Shown here: positions 35,758 to 44,435 of the stretch, in pieces
Position numbering within the stretch: the first letter of the stretch is position 1
How the letters are laid out: every line of letters begins with the position of its first letter
Assembly (NCBI RefSeq): GCF_030758295.1
Contig: NZ_CP132335.1
Span: forward strand, 4,626,412 to 4,690,411
Source of the DNA: Pararhizobium sp. IMCC21322
GTDB lineage: Bacteria; Pseudomonadota; Alphaproteobacteria; Rhizobiales; GCA-2746425
Length of the DNA: 64,000 bases
Direction: 5' to 3'
Program-made: the position numbers and the translations under genes
Notes under the pieces: model-generated
Told to the model about the DNA's origin: nothing
Databases searched by the model: none
Seen by the model: the letters and a program-made list of their open reading frames with translations, nothing else

Positions 35758-37588
35758 TGATCCGGACGCATTATCTTGGTCTGTGCAGTACCGCGATCTG
35801 GCCTCGGTCCCTCCTGAAGGCTATGCCATATCGGAGCGGGTGCTTCCACCGCGCCTCGTAGTCCGCCGGACCAATAACGGGTTCGAGGTCGTTCTCTGTG
35901 GCGTCAGAATGATCCGCACGGAAGAGCGTGTGCTGGATGCCTTCAGCACGGCGCACAACTGGGTTCTGGACGGAACCACGATCCGGCCGCTTCCCCGTGA
36001 TGTCGCCGAAGCCCTTACGACCGCCTTTACCGGCTCGGACCTGAAGCAACCCAGTTTCAGCGAGGTGCTGGCGATCGCGCGACATACTCAGGATGTCGTT
36101 CCTGTTTCCGTCGACCCAGACGTTTTTGCCGCAGCCAAGGGTATTGCCACTGGCATGGGCGAAGGGTTCAAGGTCCCGGGCCTGCAGGCGACCCCTTTCC
36201 CTTACCAGACAGACGGTATCGCATGGATGCACCGGACACTCGCCGCCACGGGTGGGCTGGTCCTTGCTGATGAAATGGGGCTGGGAAAGACCATCCAGAT
36301 CATCGCGCTCCTTCTTCTGGAACCACCGGATACCGAAGCCCCTGCCCTCGTCATTTGCCCGACGAGCCTGATCACCAACTGGCAGCGGGAGATCGAGAGG
36401 TTTGGACCATCCCTGTCCATCCTTCAGCATCGAGGGGCATACCGGACCGGCATCGTGAGCGGGCTTCGCAAGGCACAGGTGGTCATCGCCACCTACGACA
36501 CCGTGGTCAATGATATTGCCCTGTTCTCTGGTACGCGTTGGTCGTGGGTGATCGCGGATGAGGCGCAGGCTATCAAAAACCCTAGCGCGAGTAGGCGTCG
36601 GGCGCTCGCTTCCATTCCGCGGGACCGAACAATTCCGATGACCGGAACACCAGTCGAGAACAGTCTGATGGACCTGTGGTCCCTTGCCGACTTCGCGATC
36701 CCCGGCCTTCTGGGAACGCGAGAAGAGTTCGGACGGCTCTATCCGGATGGCACGGAGGCGGCGCAAGAGATCTCAGACATGACATCTCCAATCGTGTTGC
36801 GGAGACGGGTCGCGGACGTGGCCGACGACCTCCCCCAACGCACGGACGTCGATGTGCCTCTTTCACTTGGGGACGACCTCGCGCGGGAATATAAAATGCT
36901 TCTGGCCGAAACGCTGGAGGAATACCCTGTAGCGGGTGCCTTGGTGGCGACCGGTCGTCTCCAAATGTTCTGCGCGCACCCAATGTTGAGGTCACGTCAG
37001 GGGCACGATGGCGAGGATCCCGATAGTGACGCGATAGCGGACGTGGAGGCCGGGCGGATCATGCCGACGCCGAAGCTGGAGCGCACCGTCGACCTAGTTC
37101 ATGAAGCCTTCGCGAATGATCGCAGGGTACTTATTTTCTCCACGTTCAACCGAATCGGAGACATTCTGCAGAGTTTGCTTGGCAACACGCCCGGCATGTT
37201 TTGGGGAACGATCAACGGGTCGACGCCAGCGGATGAGCGGCAGCCTTTGGTTGACCGTTTCTCAGAGCACGCAGGCCCTGCCTGCATGGTGTTGAATCCG
37301 AAAGCCGCAGGTGCCGGCCTCAACATAACGGCCGCAACAGTCGTGATTCACTACACGCAGGTCTGGAACCCGGCTCTGGAGGCTCAGGCGAGCGCAAGAG
37401 CGCACCGTCGAGGGCAGAAGCATCCTGTCACGATCTACCGCCTGTTTTACGAAGGGACGGTCGAGGAGGTGATGATCGACCGCTCCGCGTGGAAGCGCAA
37501 GCTTGGCAACGAGGCAGTGCCCGTATCGACACGCGACGCAGGTGACCTTTCGAGGGCGCTCTCCATTACGCCCAGAGGGACATCATGA
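35750..37588 (+). CDS. SNF2-family helicase (defence cassette gene 3)
   Basis: A 612-residue SWI2/SNF2 ATPase. An N-terminal region of about 145 residues of unknown fold precedes FPYQTDGIAWMHRTL. Motif I is ADEMGLGKT (173-181), motif Ia ICPTSLITNW, motif II IADEAQAIKN (D270, E271), motif III MTGTPVENSL (297-306), motif V LNPKAAGAGLNITAA and motif VI QASARAHRRGQKHPVTIYR. It is a double-stranded DNA translocase rather than a strand-separating helicase by family. It overlaps the next gene as ATGA. It probably moves the nuclease complex along, or remodels, invading DNA. Confidence 0.92.
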   Translation: MSDDPDALSWSVQYRDLASVPPEGYAISERVLPPRLVVRRTNNGFEVVLCGVRMIRTEERVLDAFSTAHNWVLDGTTIRPLPRDVAEALTTAFTGSDLKQPSFSEVLAIARHTQDVVPVSVDPDVFAAAKGIATGMGEGFKVPGLQATPFPYQTDGIAWMHRTLAATGGLVLADEMGLGKTIQIIALLLLEPPDTEAPALVICPTSLITNWQREIERFGPSLSILQHRGAYRTGIVSGLRKAQVVIATYDTVVNDIALFSGTRWSWVIADEAQAIKNPSASRRRALASIPRDRTIPMTGTPVENSLMDLWSLADFAIPGLLGTREEFGRLYPDGTEAAQEISDMTSPIVLRRRVADVADDLPQRTDVDVPLSLGDDLAREYKMLLAETLEEYPVAGALVATGRLQMFCAHPMLRSRQGHDGEDPDSDAIADVEAGRIMPTPKLERTVDLVHEAFANDRRVLIFSTFNRIGDILQSLLGNTPGMFWGTINGSTPADERQPLVDRFSEHAGPACMVLNPKAAGAGLNITAATVVIHYTQVWNPALEAQASARAHRRGQKHPVTIYRLFYEGTVEEVMIDRSAWKRKLGNEAVPVSTRDAGDLSRALSITPRGTS

Positions 37589-38007
37589 CCAGACAGACCT
37601 TCAAGAAAACCCTATCGGCGAACGATACTGGTGAGTCCGGGGGGCATCAGGCTGGTATTCTCGTGCCGAAGGGGGATGCAGACTTCCTTTCGTTCCTGCC
37701 GGAGTTGGGGAACGCGGAGAAGAACCCGCGCGCATGGATCGAGTGCAAGGACCCGGATGGTCGGACGTGGGACTTCTGCTTCATCTACTACAACAACAAG
37801 CACCATGATCCTGGTGGTACCCGCGACGAATACCGCATCACGCATATGACAAAGTTCCTCAAGTCTTTCGGAGCAACCAAGCGCGATGAGTTTGTGATAA
37901 CCGGTGAACCGGGAAGCAGTAGCTACTTAATCGCCGTCGAGAAATCGCCCGTCACCGAGAACAAGGTTGCCCGCATCGTTCTGAAGGGTTGGCGCAGAGT
38001 TCACTGA
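37585..38007 (+). CDS. Stand-alone EcoRII-N (B3-like) DNA-binding protein (defence cassette gene 4)
   Basis: A 140-residue protein matching, by eye, the N-terminal effector-binding domain of EcoRII: FKKTLSANDTGESGGHQAGILVP, then FCFIYYNNKHHDPGGTRDEYRIT and FLKSFGATKRDEFVIT. EcoRII itself reads RLSANDTG-TGGHQ and IYYNSRH--TRNE-RIT at the same places. That domain has a B3-type pseudobarrel fold and reads CCWGG. Here there is no EcoRII-C nuclease domain attached. The ATG overlaps the helicase stop, so it is part of the cassette and probably supplies sequence recognition to the ATPase/HNH/SNF2 machine. Confidence 0.85.
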   Translation: MTRQTFKKTLSANDTGESGGHQAGILVPKGDADFLSFLPELGNAEKNPRAWIECKDPDGRTWDFCFIYYNNKHHDPGGTRDEYRITHMTKFLKSFGATKRDEFVITGEPGSSSYLIAVEKSPVTENKVARIVLKGWRRVH

Positions 38008-38249
38008 TCCGTCTGCTGGAATGGATTGACCGGCGACCAGTTCGCTACTCGCCGTATTGTTGCGAAACGCTCGGCCGAATTGGCCCTTGCTATCAATCGT
38101 CCGTCAAACGGGCTTGGTCAAAGCATCAGCGCACTGCCTTCGCATACCATGGCAGCATGCGCCCATGCCCGGCATTCTCTATGAGAATGCATTCAATGAG
38201 GATCTCTTTCAAGAGGTTGAGTGAGAGACTGATTATTTGAATTAGTCTC
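38008..38249. other. 242-bp gap between cassette and IS481 element
   Basis: Nothing coding is supported. It may be the 3' end of the cassette transcript plus DNA disturbed by the IS insertion. A short dyad-like AGAATGCATTCAATGAGG stretch lies at 38183-38200. Confidence 0.5.
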
Positions 38250-39458
38250 GATGTGATCTGACACCGCCCCCTTCCCAGCAAGCTGGAATGGGGACGGCAC
38301 ATCTCTTGAAGGAGATGATGGTTATCCGTTTTGATGGTGGTGCAAACCCAACCACAAAACGAGGAAACCACGATGTTGAATACTACCGACAAGATCATCA
38401 AACACAAAACCGGATTGCTGAACCTGGCCGAGGAACTGGGCAACGTGTCGAAAGCTTGTCAAGTGATGGGCATGTCGCGCGACACGTTCTACCGCTACAA
38501 ATCGGCGGTCGAGGACGGCGGCGTTGAGGCCCTGTTCGAACGGACCCGGCGCAAGCCCAATCTGGCGAACCGGGTCGATCAGGCGACCGAGGACGCGGTG
38601 ATCAAATCCGCCACGGACTTCCCGGCCTACGGCCAGGCACGCACATCGAACGAGCTGCGCAAGCTGGGGGTCTTTGTCTCGCCCTCGGGCGTGCGGTCGA
38701 TCTGGCTGCGGCACGACTTGGCAAACTTCAAAAACCGGCTCAAGGCGCTGGAAGCCAAGGTTGCCGAAGGCGGTGGCATTCTGACTGAAGCGCAGGTGCA
38801 GGCGCTTGAAAAGAAGAAACACGATGACGAGGCTTGTGGTGAGATCGAGACGGCCCACCCGGGCTATCTGGGCTCACAGGACACGTTCTACGTCGGCACC
38901 CTCAAGGGCGTCGGACGCGTCTATCAGCAGACCTATGTCGACACCTACAGCAAGGTGGCCCATGCCAAGCTTTACACCACCAAGACGCCTATCACGGCGG
39001 CTGATTTGCTCAACGACAGGGTGCTGCCGTTCCATGAGGAAAACGATCTACCGGTGCTGCGAATTCTGACGGATCGCGGCACGGAATATTGTGGCCGCGT
39101 CGACAAGCACGACTTCCAGCTCTTCTTGGCAATCAACGATATCGATCACACAAAAACCAAGGTGAAATCACCGCAGACAAATGGCATTTGCGAGCGGTTC
39201 CACAAAACGATCCTGCAGGAGTTTTACCAGATCACGTTCCGCAAAAAGGTCTACCAATCCATCGAGGAATTGCAGGCCGATCTGGATGAATGGCTGGATC
39301 ACTACAACCACGAACGCACGCATCAGGGCAAAATGTGTTGCGGCAGAACGCCCATCGAAACTATGATCGAGGGCAAAGAAATCTGGAAGGATAAGTTCGT
39401 GAACTGAACTTCGCCTGACAGACGCCGCCCGAAAAACGGCCAACTGTCAGATCACATC
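38250..39458 (+). mobile_element. IS481-type insertion sequence, about 1.2 kb
   Basis: The terminal inverted repeats GATGTGATCTGACA (38250) and TGTCAGATCACATC (ending 39458) enclose one intact transposase. It separates the ATPase/HNH/SNF2/EcoRII-N cassette from the methyltransferase/Vsr/EcoRII genes. No target duplication is obvious. Confidence 0.85.
38373..39407 (+). CDS. IS481-family transposase
   Basis: A 344-residue integrase-type transposase. ATG 38373 with GAGG upstream. The N-terminal helix-turn-helix reads NLAEELGNVSKACQVMGMSRDTFYRY. The rve core has TYVDTYSKVAHAKLY, ILTDRGTEYCG with the second Asp, and SPQTNGICERFHKTILQEFY with the Glu. It ends with HYNHERTHQGKMCCGRTPIETM. The frame is intact. 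Confidence 0.92.
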   Translation: MLNTTDKIIKHKTGLLNLAEELGNVSKACQVMGMSRDTFYRYKSAVEDGGVEALFERTRRKPNLANRVDQATEDAVIKSATDFPAYGQARTSNELRKLGVFVSPSGVRSIWLRHDLANFKNRLKALEAKVAEGGGILTEAQVQALEKKKHDDEACGEIETAHPGYLGSQDTFYVGTLKGVGRVYQQTYVDTYSKVAHAKLYTTKTPITAADLLNDRVLPFHEENDLPVLRILTDRGTEYCGRVDKHDFQLFLAINDIDHTKTKVKSPQTNGICERFHKTILQEFYQITFRKKVYQSIEELQADLDEWLDHYNHERTHQGKMCCGRTPIETMIEGKEIWKDKFVN

Positions 39459-39660
39459 TGAACCACTACAGATTATTGGATTATGTCGTTCGCAACTTCG
39501 ACTATTACGACAGAGTCCTTTCACGCTGGCGGACCCGACGGGCGCAATTGCCGTGAATCTAGAACAAAACATGCACAAATGCGACAAGCAGGGTTCCCAA
39601 ACGTGCTGGGACAGATTATGACATGTTGTCAATAACTGACACAGAAACAGGGGCAGTCAC

Positions 39661-40920
39661 ATGAACGCACATCCACCGACAGAATTTTCGGAATTGTTGG
39701 AGCGTGCAGGCCTCAGTATAGAGACTGCGGCAGAGCTGCTGGACGTAAGCGAGCGCACAATTCGCCGCAACATCAACGGTGAAGGCAAGCGGATCGACCA
39801 GCTCAGGCTGGCCAAGCTGCGCGAAGCCGCAGACTCCCGCTGCACCGGAGAGCGGCCTGAAGGTTTCCGGTTTATCGATCTGTTCGCCGGGATCGGGGGG
39901 CTGCGCCGTCCCTTCGAGACTATTGGCGGGCGATGCGTGTTTACTGCCGAGTGGGATCGCTTTAGCCGCGAGACCTATAACGCAAACTTTCCCGAACCTG
40001 CCTACAGCGATCATGTCTTCGCGGAGGATGTGCGACCATTTGCCGACGCACCGGACCAGATTCCGGCGCATGATGTCCTTCTGGCCGGTTTTCCATGCCA
40101 GCCGTTCTCTATTGCGGGTGTCAGCAAGAAGAACGCACTGGGCCGACCTCACGGCTTTCTGTGCGATACGCAGGGAACACTGTTCTACGATCTGGCGAAA
40201 ATCATTGCCCACCATCGCCCGCCTGCCTTCCTGCTGGAAAACGTGAAGAACCTGCAACGCCATGACGGCGGCAAGACCTTTGCAACGATTATGCACGTCC
40301 TTCAGAAGGAGCTGGGATACAACGTCAGTCACCAAGTGGTCAGTTCGACGCCTTGGGTTCCGCAGAAGCGCGAACGGATTTTTATTGTCGGTTTCCGCGA
40401 CGATGCCAGCTTTGACTTTGATGATCTGGCAGTCCCTGAAGGCGATGGCCCGAAACTTGGCCGCATACTCGACAAAGATGTAGACCCGAAATACACCCTG
40501 ACAGAGCATATGTGGAAATACCTTCAGGGCTATAAGGAGAAGCACCGCAAAGCAGGGAATGGTTTTGGGTTCTCCCTGTTCGGTCCCAATGACGTCGCCC
40601 GTACCCTGTCAGCCCGTTACTACAAGGACGGCTCCGAAATCCTGATCGAGCAGAAGGGCAACCGGCCCCGCCGTCTGACCCCGCGTGAGTGCGCGAGGCT
40701 TATGGGGTTCGAAAAACCCGGAGAGACCAAATTTCGTATCCCCGTATCCGACACACAGGCATACCGGCAGTTCGGCAACGCGGTTGTCGTGCCTGCGGTG
40801 CAGGCTGTGGCCAATCTGATGGAGCCGCACATAGCAGAGGCGCTTGAGCGTGATGGACGCGCCGTGCCCTCTCTGCAACAGCGCAAGCTACTTTTGCCTG
40901 AGCAGGGCGTTGCGGCCTGA
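39661..40920 (+). CDS. dcm: DNA (cytosine-5) methyltransferase, Dcm/M.EcoRII-like
   Basis: A 419-residue C5 methyltransferase. A short N-terminal helix-turn-helix (IETAAELLDVSERTIRRNING, residues 19-40) precedes motif I FRFIDLFAGIGGLRRPFE, motif IV LAGFPCQPFSIAG with the catalytic Cys, motif VI LLENVKNL, motif VIII-like WVPQKRERIFIVGF, the target region with RPRRLTPRECARLMGF, and motif X AYRQFGNAVVVPAVQAVA. With an EcoRII-type endonuclease beside it, the likely target is CCWGG. It should protect host DNA. The N-terminal HTH may let it repress its own promoter, as M.EcoRII does. Confidence 0.92.
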   Translation: MNAHPPTEFSELLERAGLSIETAAELLDVSERTIRRNINGEGKRIDQLRLAKLREAADSRCTGERPEGFRFIDLFAGIGGLRRPFETIGGRCVFTAEWDRFSRETYNANFPEPAYSDHVFAEDVRPFADAPDQIPAHDVLLAGFPCQPFSIAGVSKKNALGRPHGFLCDTQGTLFYDLAKIIAHHRPPAFLLENVKNLQRHDGGKTFATIMHVLQKELGYNVSHQVVSSTPWVPQKRERIFIVGFRDDASFDFDDLAVPEGDGPKLGRILDKDVDPKYTLTEHMWKYLQGYKEKHRKAGNGFGFSLFGPNDVARTLSARYYKDGSEILIEQKGNRPRRLTPRECARLMGFEKPGETKFRIPVSDTQAYRQFGNAVVVPAVQAVANLMEPHIAEALERDGRAVPSLQQRKLLLPEQGVAA

Positions 40921-40923
40921 ACC

Positions 40924-41397
40924 ATGTGTGCCGACCATGTGACGCCAACCGTTCGCAGCCGGATGATGGCTGGTATCAAGGGCAAGAACACCAAGCCTGA
41001 AATGATAATCCGATCCGCGCTTCACCGGCGCGGAATCCGTTTTCGGCTCCACCGGAAAAACCTTCCCGGAAAACCCGATCTTGTCTTTAACGGACGCAAC
41101 GCCGTGATTTTCGTTCATGGGTGTTTTTGGCACGGCCACAACTGTCATTTGTTCCGCTGGCCAAAGAGCCGCCAGGATTTCTGGCGGGAGAAGATCAGAA
41201 AGAATACCGAGCGTGACCGGAGGCAGTATCTGGCCCTTGCCGATAATGGCTGGCGCATTGGCACGGTTTGGGAATGCGCCCTGAAGGGCAAGACCCGTCT
41301 TTCTATTGAGGATATTGCCGATCAGTGTGCCATATGGTTGAAATCGGATATAAAATCACTGGAGGTAAGCGGAAATGAAGCGGGGGCAACTGTCTGA
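40924..41397 (+). CDS. vsr: Very short patch repair endonuclease Vsr
   Basis: A 157-residue Vsr protein. Signatures: VRSRMMAGIKGKNTKPEM, GIRFRLHRKNLPGKPDLVF with the catalytic Asp, FVHGCFWHGHNCHLFRWPKS, and FWREKIRKNTERDRR. Vsr nicks at T:G mismatches left by deamination of 5-methylcytosine in the methyltransferase site and starts repair. It follows the methyltransferase by 3 bp and overlaps the endonuclease gene by 23 bp, a standard M-V-R order. Confidence 0.93.
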   Translation: MCADHVTPTVRSRMMAGIKGKNTKPEMIIRSALHRRGIRFRLHRKNLPGKPDLVFNGRNAVIFVHGCFWHGHNCHLFRWPKSRQDFWREKIRKNTERDRRQYLALADNGWRIGTVWECALKGKTRLSIEDIADQCAIWLKSDIKSLEVSGNEAGATV

Positions 41398-42592
41398 CTA
41401 TTTTGAAGGTGTCGGGATTAAACGTTTGTCCGCCGTCGATGCTGAACCGAAAACATCCAACCAGCACGAAGTTGGCACAACCAAGAAGATGCGGGATGAT
41501 TTTCTGGGTGAGACACACCAGCAGAAATTCCCTGCGATCTACATCTGGCTTGGTGGTGATCAAGAAGGCATCACTGAAGAAAGCTGGGCGACGCATTACG
41601 ATTCCCGCTTCAATAAGCCACGCGCCGCTGAATGGCGGCTTTACTACCCCTCCAATCCTGTCACCGAGGCCATGGGCGAGGGTGACACCCTGTTCCTTGC
41701 CAAAGACCAGAGTGGCCTTCTGTGGTTCATCGTAGCCCCTGAAAGCTCCACCAGCGAACAGCAGCTCTTCTGGCTGTTTGGCCTGCGTCCAGAGGGAAAG
41801 TCCTTTGTATCGCGCGAGTTCTCAGTCGAAGAACCAGAGCTGGACTTCGCGGCCCGTTTCATCCTGGATGAGATAGGTGTCGAGTTTGAGGAACCGGAGG
41901 CGGACAAGCTGGACGCCATCATCTACAAGTTCGGGACCACATTTCCGAAGACGGCCGAGTTCTCCGATCTTGCCCGCCTCACATTGCCCGAGGTCAGAGC
42001 CGAGGATGACCCTGACGCCGCGCTGATCGCGTGGCTGGACCACGAGGAGGCGCTGTTCAGGCGTCTGGAGCGCCGGGTTGTGTCATCAAGGATCGAGGCA
42101 GGATTTGTCAATAGCGACGGCACCGATGTTGATGGCTTCATCAGTTTTTCGCTGAGCGTTCAAAATCGCCGGAAATCGCGCATGGGCCATTCATTGGAAC
42201 ATCATTTGGCGGCAGTTCTAAGGTCGCATGACGTTCAGCACGTCCGTGGCGCCGTTACAGAACACAATCACAAGCCTGACTTTCTATTCCCTGACCTCGC
42301 CACTTATCAAACCGCTCCGCCAGAAGGCGATGTGAGGTTGACCATGTTAGGGGCAAAGTCCACCTGCAAAGACCGCTGGCGGCAGGTCTTGGCAGAAGCG
42401 GAAAAGATCAGTCGAAAACATCTTGTGACTCTAGAGCCGGGAATTTCCGAGCCGCAAACGCACCAGATGGAAGCATCGAGCCTTCAATTAGTCGTACCTA
42501 AGCCAGTTCAGGCTAGCTACACAGTAGCGCAGCAGGGATGGCTTTGGTCTGTTGCGGACTTCATTGGGGCGGTCAGATTAAAGCAGACCTGA
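41375..42592 (+). CDS. EcoRII-like type IIE restriction endonuclease
   Basis: A 405-residue protein, nearly EcoRII length (404). The N-terminal recognition domain (about 1-150) has IKRLSAVDAEPKTSNQHE and RAAEWRLYYPSNPVT. The C-terminal PD-(D/E)xK nuclease domain has SVQNRRKSRMGHSLEHHL, HNHKPDFLFPDLATY (Asp302) and MLGAKSTCKDRWRQVLAEAE with Lys328, then HLVTLEPGISEPQTHQM. These match the EcoRII-C signature. It should cleave unmethylated CCWGG-type sites with two-site activation. It overlaps vsr by 23 bp and closes the island. Confidence 0.92.
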   Translation: MKRGQLSDYFEGVGIKRLSAVDAEPKTSNQHEVGTTKKMRDDFLGETHQQKFPAIYIWLGGDQEGITEESWATHYDSRFNKPRAAEWRLYYPSNPVTEAMGEGDTLFLAKDQSGLLWFIVAPESSTSEQQLFWLFGLRPEGKSFVSREFSVEEPELDFAARFILDEIGVEFEEPEADKLDAIIYKFGTTFPKTAEFSDLARLTLPEVRAEDDPDAALIAWLDHEEALFRRLERRVVSSRIEAGFVNSDGTDVDGFISFSLSVQNRRKSRMGHSLEHHLAAVLRSHDVQHVRGAVTEHNHKPDFLFPDLATYQTAPPEGDVRLTMLGAKSTCKDRWRQVLAEAEKISRKHLVTLEPGISEPQTHQMEASSLQLVVPKPVQASYTVAQQGWLWSVADFIGAVRLKQT

Positions 42593-42949
42593 ATACGCTA
42601 AGGTGCACATTCCAAGTTTGCTCTACCCGCAATCCTAGTTATTCTGCGATCTCTGCGACGAAGGTCTGCTTCTAATTTGGGTGACCATTGAACTCACACC
42701 CCCAACTTCGCCGTTTGTGGCACCGCAATAGGCTTGGCCAAGGAATTTGCCTTCATGCGACAGGCACTTGCATTTAGAAAAGCCTCAGTCCCAATTGGCG
42801 TCGCACATGTGAATTTTCAATAGTACATTGGAGCTCCGTGAAGCAAATTTGCGACGGGTCATGACCGCAATGAAAGTGGAAATGAGCCGAGGAAGAAGAA
42901 ATACCGGAGGCGGCAAGATGTGTGTTGTTAAACAACACCACTTGGCAAG
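42593..42949. other. Gap after the EcoRII gene with two small palindromes
   Basis: No gene is supported. It contains GTGTTGTT-A-AACAACAC (42922-42938) and a perfect hairpin GGGGGC-AAA-GCCCCC (42949-42963) next to the decayed resolvase. These could be recombination or termination elements of a lost transposon. Confidence 0.45.
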
Positions 42950-43239
42950 GGGGCAAAGCCCCCGTTGCATCCCCGAGTAACGGCATATCTACAGTTGGGT
43001 CGATTGTCTCATTGAGTGATTGAAAACCTACATTTCGCGCTTTGAAGACTGCCACCACACCGAGAAGATGCGGCAATGAACGCCCAACCTTATCCAATCG
43101 CCAGACTGTCAGAACATCGCCAGCATCGAGGGAGCGCAAAAGCTTTTCCAGTTTTGGCCGCTTGAGCGATGCGCCAGACACTTTCTCTGTGACAACCTTT
43201 TCACAGCTAGCCGCCTTTAGAGCATCATGTTTGTAGATA
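42950..43239 (-). pseudogene. Serine resolvase fragment (Tn3/invertase type)
   Basis: An internal part of a resolvase: HDALKAASCEKVVTEKVSGASLKRPKLEKLL, LDAGDVLTVWRLDKVGRSLPHLLGVV, VGFQSLNETIDPTVDMPL. The catalytic N-terminus is missing, cut by the IS at 43240. The similarity ends near the hairpin at 42949. It is a remnant of a transposon that once lay here. Confidence 0.85.
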
Positions 43240-44224
43240 TGTCGTTACTCGCGGGACATTTCCATTAACCTCCCAGAATTGGGATGAAGGAGATGTTTAT
43301 GAACAAGGATCAACGCGAGGTTCTGCGCAAACTACGCATTTTACGATACGCTGACGAAATGGGGCATGTTGCCAAGACCTGCCGGTTTTTTGGTATTGGC
43401 AGGACGAGCTTTTATCGATGGCGAGACGCCTATGCCAAACGCGGCGAAGACGGGCTGATAAACCGACCGTCCATTCCCAAGCAGCATTACAATAGAACAC
43501 CTGTTGAGATCGAAGAGAAAGTCCTTCATCTACGGCGTAAATACCATCTGGGACCGATCAGGATCGTTTGGTATCTGGAGCGCTATCACGACATTAAAAT
43601 GTCCGATTCTACGGTCTCCCGGATACTTAAACGAAACTGCATGAACCGCCTTCCTCGCGGCACCCGTATCCGCAAAGTCCATACCAAACGCTACAACAAA
43701 CAGGTGCCGGGTCACCATATTCAGATGGATGTTAAGTTCCTTACATTCAAAGGGAAACAAGGTGAGAAGGTCCGTCGCTTTCAATATACAGCCATCGATG
43801 ACGCAACCCGGGTCAGAGCCCTCAAAGTCTATGAGAAACACACCCAGGCAAACGCTATCGACTTTGTCGATCACGTCATCGAAAAATTCCCTTTCCGCAT
43901 CAAGGAAATCAGAACGGATAACGGACATGAGTTCCAGGCCAAATTCCATTGGCATGTCGAAGATCTCGGCATCAGGCACGCATATATAAAACGTGGAACG
44001 CCTCAGTTGAATGGAAAAGTTGAACGTTCACACCGGTCCGACGGTCAGGAATTCTATCAGTTGCTCAGTTACAAAGGCGACGTTGATCTCGAGGCCAAAC
44101 TCGAGGAATGGGAGCGCTTTTACAACTTCCACAGGCCGCACGGTGCCCACAATGGAAAGACACCTTACGAAGCGCTCCGGGAGAAGCTATAATCAACAAA
44201 CAAGATGTCCCACGAGAAACCGCA
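43240..44224 (+). mobile_element. IS481-type insertion sequence, about 985 bp
   Basis: The imperfect 20-bp inverted ends (TGTCGTTACTCGCGGGACAT at 43240 and the complement of TGCGGTTTCTCGTGGGACAT ending at 44224) enclose one transposase. It interrupts the resolvase remnant on its left. Confidence 0.8.
43299..44192 (+). CDS. IS481-family transposase
   Basis: A 297-residue transposase. ATG 43299 is chosen because AAGGAG lies 6 bases upstream. The helix-turn-helix is YADEMGHVAKTCRFFGIGRTSFYRW. The rve core has HHIQMDVKFLTF, FQYTAIDDATRVRALKVYE, IRTDNGHEFQAKF and GTPQLNGKVERSHRSDGQEFY, with all three acidic residues. The frame is intact. Confidence 0.9.
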   Translation: MNKDQREVLRKLRILRYADEMGHVAKTCRFFGIGRTSFYRWRDAYAKRGEDGLINRPSIPKQHYNRTPVEIEEKVLHLRRKYHLGPIRIVWYLERYHDIKMSDSTVSRILKRNCMNRLPRGTRIRKVHTKRYNKQVPGHHIQMDVKFLTFKGKQGEKVRRFQYTAIDDATRVRALKVYEKHTQANAIDFVDHVIEKFPFRIKEIRTDNGHEFQAKFHWHVEDLGIRHAYIKRGTPQLNGKVERSHRSDGQEFYQLLSYKGDVDLEAKLEEWERFYNFHRPHGAHNGKTPYEALREKL

Positions 44225-44298
44225 CCTTACATTACGCTGCCCAGACAGCATAATGCCATTTCCAATTCTAGAAACGTGGCGCGCGCCGGACGCTCACT

Positions 44299-44368
44299 TC
44301 GTTGTTTTGTTTGTCATTGCTCAATCCTACTCAGGAGTTTGAGCCTCCGACAATCCCGGGGCGGTTCA
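44299..44368 (-). mobile_element. Terminal fragment of the same IS3 family as 27217-32350
   Basis: About 70 bp match the OrfA start and right inverted repeat of the intron-bearing IS3 element (TCAGGAGTTTGAGCCTCCGA and following). It is a leftover of a second copy. The rest of that copy is missing. Confidence 0.8.
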
Positions 44369-44435
44369 CCCCGCTCAAAAGGGTCCATCTGTATAACTCC
44401 GTTTAATTATCCCACCAACCGCACTCGGCCAAAGA

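Noticed and set aside
42903-42975. Possible integron attC site (GTTAAAC next to a GC-rich hairpin)
   Set aside because: The second core site and the overall imperfect palindrome of attC are missing, and there is no integron integrase in the window.
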